From: Schistosoma mansoni
Lineage: Eukaryota; Platyhelminthes; Trematoda; Strigeidida; Schistosomatidae
Reading direction: 5' to 3'
DNA length: 64,000 nucleotides
Assembly (NCBI RefSeq): GCF_000237925.1
Contig: NC_031495.1
Location: 25,314,872 to 25,378,871 of the forward strand
Position numbers and translations under genes: made by a program. Below the pieces are notes generated by a model. The model was not told the DNA's origin, did no database searches, and saw only the letters and a list, made by a program, of their open reading frames with translations. Positions 1 through 13,400 of this stretch are shown here, piece by piece. The stretch's first letter is position 1. Every line of letters begins with the position of its first letter.

Positions 1-1383
1 GATGTTCAACGTGATAATACTGCCAATTAGAGAGCAGCGATTTATCGATGCGACCAATGACACACGGAAAGGGTACGAGCAGTCTAGAGTACTTATCGGT
101 CCTGCTTCTGCCTAGCCCAGCCAGTCCAAAACAACCTCTGCGGTATGGATCATTATATTTCAAACATACTGAGTTTATATACCAATCAAACAGAACACAT
201 CTTACTATAAAATAAGAAGCAACATTCGTACAAGGTTCAGCCAAATGTGGCTGTGAATAAGAGAGATAGTAAATGGTAGACGGCATAATTCAAGAGTGGT
301 AAATCATATAACAGCAGTTTATAGGTTAAAAAAAAACTCATAATAAGGAGGACATGAATATGAATAGTTGAGTTATTTAGCAATTATACGATACGGTAAA
401 AAATATATGCATAGTATTGGTCCATAAATGGATCTCAAAGTTACCATTCATTATCTTTATCGGGGCATAACATTAACTATATCAGTAGTCATTACAATAC
501 ATCGTATTTCAAACGAGTGTGCTTGGTTACTTGTACAACGTGATCACATTTTGTTCATAGTTTTAGTTGCTACCGACTAGGGTTTTTTTACAGGATTATA
601 AAATTCACTTTTAACAGCAGCGATTTCAATGATTAGGTTATTTCGTTATAGTTGTTTAATCACGATTGATATGAAATTATCCAACAGATCTTCCAGTAGT
701 TATGTGTTTTAAGTTCTGATTAGATTTTTTGGTATTGATATTGTCATTGACTACTAGTGATCAGATTCGAAAGTAGGTAATGCTTACCATAGCCCTGGAC
801 GTGTTTTTTTCATTTGATGCTGATCATTAGAGTAGGCAAGTATCCTGGTAGCTCAGAATATCCTAACCAAATTATTTAAAATAGATTTAGACAAAACTTT
901 TGACATAACTAAATATAGTTATCAGTCAGACAGTAAGTCATAAGTTCATTCATTTATTATTATTATTACTTCACTCATTTGTTTCGTTATATTGTATTTA
1001 AATATAGGTTTTATAGGATAGTTCTTCAACCGATGTTTATAAATTATTACTGACTAGTATACTTTTATTATAAACGGTATACTTGTTCATAACTTTTCAT
1101 ATACATTGATCCTCTAATACATATCACTAATCTGTTTTTCTTTTATCTTGAAACAGTTTATAGCTTTTGCAATGTTGATATAGAAATAAAAACAATATTG
1201 TTCGCTTATATATGTTGTTCTAAATCACAATATGGGAATTTTTCAAATATAGAAATAAAGCAGAAAATCGTCAAATAAAACTTTGGATTTCTTTATAGCT
1301 TTTATTCTAAAAGGAAATCATAATTATACAGTTTTTCCTTTGTAAATTCGTTACTCAATAAGTCACCGCTCTTTTATTTTCAG
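1..1383. other. No feature recognised (presumed VPS41 intron)
   Basis: AT-rich sequence upstream of the first visible VPS41 exon. I searched for the preceding WD40 exon (human TVHDKFLALGTHYGKVY) and did not see it. It is probably outside the window. Confidence 0.5.
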
Positions 1384-1458
1384 CATACCGGACCTGTTAA
1401 TGCAATTAGTATATCGGAGCAAGGTTATTTTATTGCTAGTTGTGGAGAAGATGGACTT
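1384..1458 (+). CDS. VPS41: VPS41 exon: WD40 blade
   Basis: Exactly 25 codons between a tttcag acceptor and a gtaagt donor, phase 0 at both ends. It encodes [20 protein letters not shown] followed by GEDGL, matching the blade in human VPS41 that ends CSEDGK. The preceding exons lie outside the window. Confidence 0.85.
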
Positions 1459-4400
1459 GTAAGTAAAACATCATAAAATTTAAATTCGTTACCTAGTGTA
1501 CTTTTACTGTTGAAAAGTCAATGAGTTCACTGTATTATTCAGTTCCTTTTCACATATATCTATATATCCTTTGCTTTTAATTTTTGTTAAACATGTATAC
1601 TTCTTAATACGGGGGGAATTTGTGAATATTGTGGAGTTTTCATAGTTTAAATCATCGACTGATCTCAACCAGACTACTATTGGATCCGAAAGCACTGGAC
1701 AGCGGTTTCATCCTAGTATGGGACTTTTCACCAGTGCATATCCACAACCCTGGATCTGGGAGTCGGGCCAAGTACCTCCGGTCTCTTGTGCAAATTATCA
1801 ATCTCCAGACCATTTAACCAACATCCAACGGTGTTAATAACAACTCATGCTATTTCGAAACCCTCATCAGTTGCCCAGTAGCATAAACTGATTAGAGTTC
1901 GTGTATGTGTGTTCTCATCCTATGAAGATAGACCTAATTATTGCAATAATTTTTTATGTGTCTAGACTTGTCAAATAGGCAATTTGAGCCAATTTTATTG
2001 AGCTAAGACATCATGATGATCTGTTGTATTTAACTGTTGAAATTATTGATGATTAAACTTGTCTCTTAAATAATCATGTCTGATATTTACCATAACTAAT
2101 CCATTAAATGTATTTGTATTCCTTATTTAGTTACCATTTGTTTATGATGACTACTAAGTTCCCTTTTCTCAATTTGATTCTCTTCGTAGTTAGTGATACA
2201 TAATTTATCCTCGATACTACCCAATCAAGTTAATAATTTCCAATATCCTATCAAAGCAGTTGCTATTGCTCCAGATTTTGAAAAATCTAATAATTTAGTT
2301 GTTGGTTTCAACAAGGTGAGGATCTTAACAACTGATATTTGCATCACATATATATCTGTTTTGTCTTCATAGATTGTTTTATTCTTGTTCTGAAAATAAT
2401 CTACATTACGAACTAACAACAACTGATGAGTCTTTAAAAGTTGGAGGAAACTGATTCATTGCTTATTTTTAGCTTAGGACTTTCCATCGTCATGTGCTCA
2501 TGATGCCTGGCCGACTCTAAACCTAGAAATTGGATTTCCAATATTCTCGCAGAATTCAAGAGGAATGATTTCTGTTTATTATATTCATGTATTTAATTGT
2601 TTAAGCACATAAATGTTAGTACAAATGGACACCAAAATAAATATGCACCGCACAATAAGAAAATTAAATTGTGAACAGATGTTTAAGGATGGTGAGTTTG
2701 ATCAGAAATAATAAACAAACGATAGTAGTATATAGTAGGAGTATGTTATGTTGTGTATGTAACTGCTACCTTGATATCGCTGTCGGGTTTGCCTGTCATG
2801 ATTACTCAACCGAGCTACGTTGTCCGGAACACATGTTCCTTTAGGTCCTAACATTCCAAGCAGGTCGGTTGGTGAACGATAAGACTAAAAGCGGCAACTT
2901 AAGGTTTAAAAGTACTGCTGACTGTAGAGGGGTGTCACATAAATAAGGTGTTTCCTTCGGACAACCAGCATCTGCGGCGATACTGATTTCTCACAACGGA
3001 AGGAAGGAGTTAGTAAAGATCGACCCTAGAAACGTCACACCTCACCTTACCCCTTGGGTTCTGCAGTCACGCTCCTAAGTTGTTAAGACCACAATTAATC
3101 AGACTTTTCAGATCCTTCAAGAAATATCTTTCCACGGTATGGGCAGCTGGGAAGTGACAACCGCCCTCATGCCTCTACCAGCACCCGAGATCGTCTTGTT
3201 AAGATTTGAAGCCCTACCTCATCTCTTAATAATCCTTCTATTCTCACAACTGATCCTCCTCACTTATATTTCTCACCACGCGCCACTAATGCTAATGATT
3301 TGATTTCACGAAATATTATTCCTGGTCTCCTGAAACTAGACTCTAAACAGCATGTTGGAGCCTTTGATGTTCGAACCTTTTCAGATAGGACGACAGGCTT
3401 CTTTAGCCAGGACTTTAAAATCTTACGCCATCGATATATGCAGCGTCTCTGAAACACGCATACAGGATCCAAGTACGGTCATTCATTTAATCTCACCTTG
3501 CCAATATAAAGAACCAGCACAATTTACTCTTCGAGTATCTGGACATCCGAACGCTACATCTGGTGGCTTCGCTGGTATATGCATAGCATTAATTTCAAAA
3601 GCAGAACAGGGTCGATTGGGTTGGATTTCAATAGAGAGTCGCCTATGGAGGTGCCTGTCACTGAAAGGCGTACCCAAGAAGTACACCAACCTTATACATG
3701 TTCTGTACTCGAACACTTCTGGTCGTGTTATAGCTTATGAAGAACTCTTATCAAAATTGTCAACCTCAAGTGGTGTTCGTCGGGGTCATTCACTTCCTCC
3801 ATTTGTATTCAACTTCCTCGCAGACATACTTTTAAAAATAACACTTTCATCGTCCGACTTTTCAAGGATTGATCTTCTACCTGAAGATTCACTTGTTTAC
3901 GTGGAGTATGCAGATGATATGATTCCGTTTGGTGAAGACGCTGACAAAGTGCAGTCTTCTGATCACCTTAAGAAACATTGCAAACATGTTCTCTCCCTCA
4001 AAATGTATAATTTATCTTCACGTTTGGCTTGCGTCACCACCTGAATTAGTGATAGAGAGTGAAGTGGTTGAACGCATCGACCGCCTCAATTATCTTGGGA
4101 GTCGGATTCTTACTAGTAGTTTGGTGTCTGGTGAAATTTCGGGACCGATTCAGAAGGTTTAATAGTTTTTTATGGAATCGCGTCACTTGTGGCGTAGGCA
4201 AAATGTGCAGCAGTTCGCTCCGTCCCACTTTATGGATGTGAGACATGGCCATTAAGAATAGAGAATATTCTTAGGTTACTGGTATTCGATTACAGATGTC
4301 TTCGAAGCATTGCTCGTGAATTTTAGTCCGGAGAGTAAGCAATGCCTGGGTTAACAACAGGGTACTAGGTAAGGATGGCAATTCGATTGAAGAGGTAGTA

Positions 4401-7400
4401 AGTCTTCATCAACTGAGGTGGTTTGGACATGTGTTACGTATGTCCAACCACCGCCTACCTCGACAGGCGGTGTTCTCTGGTGCAGGAGCAGGCTGAAAGA
4501 AAGCAAGGAAAGACCAAACCAAAACATGGCGTCAGTCCTTGAAGTCAATGACAATTGGACTAAGCCATGGTAATAGGTGTAGACTGCCTGGTTGGGGTAC
4601 GTGTAATAATCGTAACCAATGGTGATAGACTTTGGGTGACATGGCTGAAAACCGTTTGAAATAGCACAAATGCATTGATCTCTCATCTTTCTTTTGAACC
4701 TGAGTCCCGAAGTCTGATAGTGGCATGGCTCTAAATCGTTTGCAATGAAATGGGTGCATCAATTATTTGTCTTCCCCAAAGTCCTGAAATTCAAAATTCG
4801 TCGTAACGTTTTTAGCTTTTCTTTCACTGATATATATTTTCTTTTCGAGTCGTATCTTGGATGCCTAATTTTTCTTATTCCCACTGATACTGTTACTACC
4901 TCCACTACTCCTGGATTTGGCCTGACAATTTAATCTTGATATCCTAATGCAGCATAGCACCTTGAACTGATGTGCATACGTGCCAGACTCTACGTTGTGA
5001 CTGACTATATGTAAAAGGTCTTGTAAGAATTACATTTATATACTGTTCATAACACTTATGATTAGTTAGGACATTCCATATCATAGATACAAAATGACAG
5101 TATGAAAGCAAAATTACAAAAATTTACTTGCTTTTCGCGACGAAGATTTTATATAACATATAAAACAGCAAACTTTTGTTACAATATCTTTTGTGCACTA
5201 CAAAGTCTCAAACCAACTGCCTTGTTGGTAATTCACTGAACGAAAGGTTTACTGGTGACGTATTAATGCTCAAATAAATCTCGATTTCCATACACCAGTC
5301 CTTTACATCGCTATCTGGTAACTTCATTTGTTATGCTCTTCGATAATTTTATTGGAAAAGGTTTTGTAGTTGAGGAAGGATTTTGTATAAAATTATTTAT
5401 GACTACTAAAAGATTAAGGAAGAAAGATGAATAAGATGCTAAGGAAAATTCTCTGCAATACTAAACTGTTAAGATAACTAATAGTTATCTGTGACAGTTT
5501 TGTAAGCTCACTGAGATTTCTACCCTCGCTCAGGATTAATTACTTTTTTCAACGCATTTCTCTTGGTTTGTATGAATCGTCTGTTCATTGGCTAGAAAAT
5601 GACTTTTATATTCTACGATCATTTTTAATTTCGGCCCGGTAGCATAGCTACATTCACTATTATTTATGTATTACGCCTTATTCGGTTTTCCCACGTAGGT
5701 GGGATATGCAAGCCTTAATATAAGTAGTGTGATTCAAGCACAATTTCCCAAAATGGCACATGGTTACCGAATAATATTTTAGATACAATAGTGATACTGT
5801 AATTGGTATTATGATTGTTAGTAGGTATTAAAACTATTCAGGCGTATTGATACCATTGTTTTATAATGAAAAAAGAAGTTTTTCCCCGGCTAATGCTAAT
5901 TACTAAATCTTCGTTCTCGTGTTCATTATTTTTATATATCACAAGTATACTGGGAATATCCCTATTGTGTTATATTATTTCATAGATATATCTGCTTTCA
6001 AAAGGTATGTTTACCAAAGCAAAACATGACGAGCTTGCTAAAGTTCATGGCTTGGTTTCAACAATCAAATGGCATTGTGAAATCATCTTGTGGGCTGATG
6101 ATAAAGTAAATACTTTTTTGTCATGTTATGATTCTTGAAATAAACACGATGTTTTCTACTGAGATAAACTCTTCATAAATGTGAAAATGAGATATCGGGT
6201 TTCTTCATCATATTCTTTTCTGATTTTCATTTCTGCGAAATACCCTGAATTGTTTGTCTGTTTAATAGTCATTTATTTCTGTTACATTCACCCTCTAAAG
6301 ATATGTGTGTTTAGTTCCGATATCTTTCTAATAGTTGTAATGATAATGTTTATTTTTCTGTAGTAATCTGAGTCGATTAATCTGATGTAGATTTTTGATG
6401 TTAATCAAATGAAACCTTATCTACTGTTTTTCATAATTTATTTCATTCTGTTTTACTTTGAACTGTATTTTAGCCTACTCTCTACCATAAATCTTCTTGT
6501 CATGTTAAACCATTAACAACTAGTGCAATACCTTTTGAAAAAAGGGACATTAAAACAGAGGAATTAAGCCTTTAAATTATTCTTACCATTATTACCATTG
6601 ATATTAGACACTAAAAGATAACTACTCAAATTCTTTTTCATCATATTACTGTAATATTGTTGAATACATGAAATGCTATCATAGTACGGTATATTTATGT
6701 AATTTGATTGATTTTTCAATCTTTAAATGACAATATTAACTAGAAAACCACTACAAAAACCGAAGGGCTATTGTTTTACTAATATTTTACAGCCTAATTT
6801 AGAAAGTTTCACCATTGCCGACATCTTAATATACATTATATTGATTTCTAGGTCTTATTGTTAGGATGACCTCAAATTATCTAGTTCTTTTTATTAAATT
6901 GTAGCCCTGGATTGCGAGGAATTCCTTGATAAGTTTACCGGATTCATGTTTCCTCACTAACTTCTGTTGTCATCTGATTAATTGTTCTCACTTTAAGTTA
7001 ACCAATTTTTGTTATCTCGGGGTCATATTTGTCGCCATATAAACAGAGTTGTTCTACTACAATTTGGACTTCGTTAAATACCAGGCTTTTTCTTCATTAG
7101 TTCCCAACTTATTATTGTTGAAATGTTGTTTACGTAGATTCCATTTTACATCAAATGTATTTCCCAGCCATACGTCATTCTAGATTACACTAGGTTATTC
7201 TAAAATAGGCCACTTATAACTAATGTAGCGTTTATGGTCTACTTAAGTCAAACAAAAACCAAATTGTTACAAATTTCCAACTTTAATCAGTGTCTCAGTA
7301 TAGTTCCGCTAATCAGTTCGAGATAATAATAAAAATATCTTTATACGATTTAAGTAAGCGTTTCGCACAAAACTCAAATTTAATATTATTGAAATCTAAT

Positions 7401-10400
7401 CATTTTGTAACCATACTATTAGTTGTCAGTATTAATGAATTGAATGGTAAGAGATTTGAAAAATTCCCATTTTGTAGTTTAGGACAACAGATATAGACGG
7501 ACAATATTGCTTTCCATTGAAATCTCTCATGCTTTCAACATTATTAGCAGACAAAGAAGTACGGCTGCTCTCCAGTTTGCCGAAGCAATCTCGATAAAAA
7601 ACTTAAACCGGATCTATGTATTCAAAAAGAGACATCAATAAACTTATTACTACCCTGGTAATCCAATTATTTTTTGTTTTTTTTGTTTTTCTTGGTCATT
7701 AGTCTTATTTCGGTTAATATTAAATTTTGTATTACATTCCTCTTCTGTTACCCAATTCTTAAACCACTCACTCACACATTTCCGCTCACTTGTTTCTCTT
7801 AAATTATGTGAACTATTCAAATTCTATTCAATTATTACGTAACCCATCCTATTTGTTTTCAGTTCCATGAATCCTTTATTACCTCTAAAACTATCACACA
7901 ATTTATCTTATCTGTCTTTGAACTCCACTCAACTATCACACGACCCACTCTTTATGTTTCCTTGATTCTAACACCTAATAACCTCTGACCTTTTCTTGCA
8001 CATATATATAGTTATCATCGATAACCTTTTGTCATTCGAATTCTTCACATTCACTTATGTCAATTGTTCCACACTGTTTATTATCTCAATGCTAAAATTC
8101 TAATACATAATTGGTTGTAAGCAGCTGACGAGAAACCATGATATATAATGAATTCATATTATTCTGCATCAATATTTGTTCCGGCTTTATTTAAATTCAT
8201 GAAGGAAACTAATTGCATGAGATTCTCATCACCCTTTGCTTTAATATACAATAATATTTAAGTGCATATAAATATTACTGTATATTAAAGGCTAATGAGG
8301 ATCTAATGATAAACAATATTGTTCGCTTATTTATATTTTTCTAGTAATAGATTGTTTTGTAATAATCTTTAACATTGAATTTACAATGTTTTTACTTGTC
8401 TTACCCTTCATTTTTGTCTGTTATTAACTTTTCAATTGACTCTAGTGTATATGTGTTTACGATATTCGTGATCATCGTCCGATTACTTTTATTCAGTTTA
8501 CTAATCCTGAGTAAGTTGTGTTTTTCTATTGAAACATAAAACAATCAGTTTTCCTCAGAATAACTTATATATGTCTACTTTAAAAAAAGGTTTAAATTCA
8601 TTACAACAATTAAATTTCATAAATCTATATTCTAATTTTAACCAAAATTTAGTTAATTAATTAATGAAATAAATTGATAGACTTAATAATTTTGCTAAGA
8701 CGGTCGCAAGAATAGTCAAATTTTATTAGAAAGGCTAAAATCTCTTTGGGAGCGATAACCGCTCGCACATTTTCAACCAATTCGATCTTTTGTAAGACCT
8801 TACCTTCTAATTGCTTATCGTATTCCTTTAGTTCCCTAAATTGCTGCATGCTTGAAGGTCATATCCTGCTACTATAGTAACAACTTTTGCACCAATTTCT
8901 TTTAAGTTGCTTATCCTCTCACAAATATCAAGTTACCTGCGATTCCGTCTTCTTCCTGTGCTAGCCATCGAGGTTTAATGTGTTGAGTTTATTTAACTGT
9001 TGTTAGTTCCGAACAGAACAGATCGTATTACAGTAGCTCGGTCGTTGTCGTTCCTAGATCCGTAACATTGTAGACCGTACTAAATCCTAATAACAAGACA
9101 CAACAAACTTCTGCTAAGAAATTTATTTGGTATTTCTTAATCATATGTTAGTTCTTTCTGTAAAACTTAGTCTAAATGATTTTTTCTTGATTAATATTTC
9201 CTCAATGACTTTTGTTCCTATCGGACTGGTTATTATTGGTTTTGGTTTGTTAACTACGTAATTTATCCTAAGCTCATTGGATTTTAACATGTATGCATAA
9301 TTGTTCCACTTCAACCTTTGACTTCTTTAGGAATATAAAGTTATTCTGGAAGTCCCGTCTTTTCTGTTAACGTGTGAACTATTAATGTTAAAGCATTGTT
9401 ATGTGTCAGAGATCTGGTATGTTCAAGTTCATATTCCTTATCATCCGTATTAAACAAGTCATCCTTTGCTAGGTTTATAGAATCTACCATTGACAAACTG
9501 AAAAACCCGGTATATAATCGTTTTTATCAAGATGCAACGATTTTTACTCCTGAATAGTTAAGCTTATATGATTATGTCAATGGGAATAAGCTCACGTGTT
9601 TAAATTCGTACACAGAGGTCACATAGTATTGTCTTTTGAAAATCACTGATTTAAAAAATCCATTCATGATTTAATTGATGTAATAAACATTCGTCAGTTA
9701 AAAGCTGGAATTTGTATATAGAATTTTTTATTGTTTTCCTAAAATATTTAATGTGATTGGAACTTTAACTCTAACATTCTATGTAATCTGTGAATATTTA
9801 CTTACCATACTGTAAACAACCCAATACTCGAATATTAGTTGATAAAAATTACTCACTAAATATTTGACATACATCTTATTTCTTCGCATAATTGTTCTCC
9901 GAACACATTTAGAAACGAAAAGTTCATCAACAGTTTGGTTGTCAGGTATCAAACCAACAATGTTGTTAAGGAATTTCGCACTAACTCTCCATTCCTATTT
10001 GTCTATTTGATAATAATCTAGATCTGTTACTTGTAGACGAATTAATTGCTGGTTGTGTAGATCCTTTAATTCTCTTCGAGAATCCAATTGATATCACTTA
10101 GTTTTTTGTTTACAAAAATTTGTCCTAATTAATTACCTATCTCTGTCTGTAAACGATGTATCGGCTTTATTTCATTAAGGTTTAAGTAGTTGAATAAGAA
10201 AAAGAGGATTCAGCGAAGAAAATTTTCTTTTCGACGAAATCATTTACTTATGCTGTACATTCGTGTACATAGTTATATTGAAAAGATATGTCTACAGGAG
10301 GCTAGGAAAGATTGCATTATAAATTGATTCGACAATAAATAACAAATGAGGTTGCATACTAATCAAGGGGTAAGGAGGAAAATAATTTATGGGTCAGATA

Positions 10401-13400
10401 GTCCAATTGACCGATATGAAGAAAAGCGACAAACACAAAGGTCATAATAATAGACTGAATAATAATCAACGAAATTTGTATAAGGTAATAATAATAATAA
10501 TAACTGATTAGAGTTTAAAATGCAAAACAGTAATTTAAAAAACAAAAAACCGATAATAATCAAATAAAAGTGCAGAAAATAAGAAAAACAACAACCAGAA
10601 ACATACCCATTAAGGGAAATGGGGCCAAAAGACTCGTCTTTTAAAGTAATCTATAGAGTCAAAGGAACTGGACCAAAGGAGGGTCGAACCAATATTTTAT
10701 GCACTGCTGAGGCATTGGCAATCCATGAACTCAAGCCTGAACTTTGACTGCAGAAAAGATTGTTTTTATCGTAACAATATTATTTGTTTAAATAGGTCCT
10801 GAAGACTAGTTTAATGTAAAGATAATCGTGATCATAGGAGTTTAACCATGTGCTGAATGAGAAATCACTAATGGTAATGAATAATGATCTTGTTATATCA
10901 ATTACTGACTGGGTTTCGAAGTGTATTTCAATTGGTTCGACCCCGGTGGTGGAGCCGTGGATGCACACTTCTGAGGAGTCCCATGCTAAGGCGAAATACC
11001 TGTTCTGTGCTACTAGCTTTTCTGTGATTGCCTAATTTATGTCGGTAAAAATTTATGCATCTGTTTCTGGTCATTGTGCATCACAGATTATCAATCTAGT
11101 ATCGATGACCGACCGTTGCTGCTACCTTGACGCGGTGGTCAGGCTTGCCTATCGTGACGAACCAATCGAGCCATACTGGCTAGAACAGTCGTTCCTCAAG
11201 GTCCTACCATGCCAGACAGGTCGATTGAAGGGCAGTAAGACTAAAAGTAGCAAATCCAAGGTCCGAAGGCGAAGTCGTACTGACGACTGTACAGAGGTAT
11301 GACGGCAGTAAGGTGTTTCCTTCAGATAACTAGCATAACAGCGGTGCTGCCTTCCCACAAGGATGGGTGGGGTTAGAAAAGGTCGACCCTAAAAGTGCAC
11401 ACCTTGGCTTATCCCACGGATATCCGTCTCCGGCGGTAAGGTCCCAACAAGTATGGAGCTGACACGAAAATTACCCACAAAAAGGTCGTGTGTGACCGGC
11501 GTCAAGCAGTTGTCCCTTGGACACTGCGGCACGCTCTTAGGTCACTAAGACCACTTCTAACCCAAATTCCTTATCAGATACCTCCAGAAGAACCCTTCCA
11601 TGGTATGGGCGACCGGGAAGTGATAACTGCCCTCATACCTCTAACAGCATTCAAGACCACTGTATTCATAAGCAATCTCCTTCAATTCCTATTATTCCTT
11701 CTACCTCGACTTTCAACACTAAACTTCCTCTTTCGGCTCCCTCTTCAAGTGTCACCATAACCGACGATTCTAGTGCACGAAACACTGTCCCAGGCCTACT
11801 GAAACCTCACTCCAAACTACACATTGGAGCCTTCAACGTATGTACCGTATGTCAAATCGGCCAACAGGCCTCCTTGGCTGAGACCCTAGAATTTCATACC
11901 ATTGATGTATGCTGTGTCTCCTAGTGTGGTCATTCACTTGACGTCACCTCGCCAACATGGACAGGCGACGAAATACACCCTCCGTGTATCTGGCGACCCG
12001 ATGGCCAGTTCTCGTGGGCTTGCAGGTGTAGGCATAGCACTTATTACGAGTACAGAACAAGCACTATTAGAGTGGGTCCCCGTTAACAGTCGCCTGTGTG
12101 CTTCCGGCTAAATAGCTCCGTAAGAACTCGGAAGGATAGGGACACATGTCGTTGCCTTTTCGTCGTTTCTGCCTACACTCCCATTGACTGTAGCCCGTGT
12201 GAAGTGAAAGATGACTTTTACAGAAATCTCTCTAAACTTCGAGAAGCTCAACACTCAGACATAGTACTCGTAGTAGGCGACCTTAATGCCCAAGTAAGTA
12301 GCTTAAACCAAACAGAAAGAAATTTAGGTGGGTATTTTAGTATTCCGGCTCAGCAACCAGATAATGGTTATCGTCTGTTGCAACTATGCTCAGACAATCG
12401 TTTATTCTTAGCAAACACTAATTTTAAGCATAAGAAGAGACATCATCTAACATGGTGACTACCTGCACCAAACCAACGATGGACTCAAATAGATCATATT
12501 GCCATCAGTCGTCGTTGGAGAGACTCGATAGAAGATTGTCGCTCGTACTGGAATACATGTTTGGACTCTGATCACGCTTTAATACGAGCACGCATTTGTC
12601 TGCGCCTCACTGGACGCAGAAAAACTACACTAAGCAGACCCATTAGGATTGAAATGAGTGGCGGGAAAACCGAAGGTTAGTTCCAGGAACAACTGAGTTC
12701 ACATCTAGGCAGTTCTGTAAACGAAACTGACTCAGATGCTGCTTGGAAAGACTTACGAACAGCTGTGGATACAGCAGTCACATCTATCAGTAATTTAAAC
12801 CAAAGGGTTCCAAAAAACCAATGGATTTCTTCTAAGTCTATTTCACTGATGGATTCTCGTAAACTCATGCCATCAGGCTCTGAACACTACAAAAAGCGAA
12901 AACAATTCAGATCTAGGTTAACCAAAAGTCTAATGAACGATCGTGAGCAGTGGTGGGCAACGAAAGCAAAAGAAATGGAAAAGACAGTGTCTGTAGGCAA
13001 AACCAGGCAACTCTTCAGACTAATAAAAGAAATCGGAATTAAGAAGTCAAGTATAAGTGAGACAATCTCGGAAAAAGACGAAACCGTTATCTGCTCTCAG
13101 CCCAGATGTTTAGAACGATGGGCGGAACAATTTAGAGAACAGTTTATCTGGCCTTCAGTTACTCTACAGTTACCCACGATTCCCAGACAATCTGAATGGA
13201 ACATTGAAGTAGGCCCCCCGACCCTATCTGAAGTTCAAAAGGCTATAGCTAATCTGAAACGAGGAAGAGCAGCTGGTCCAGATGGATTGGCTCCAGAGGT
13301 CTTTAAATATGATGGTCCAATTTTAGCGATTAGGTTGACTAATATTTTGGCTAAAATCTGGGAGTTGGACGTAATCCCATCCGACTGGTCACAATCACTT

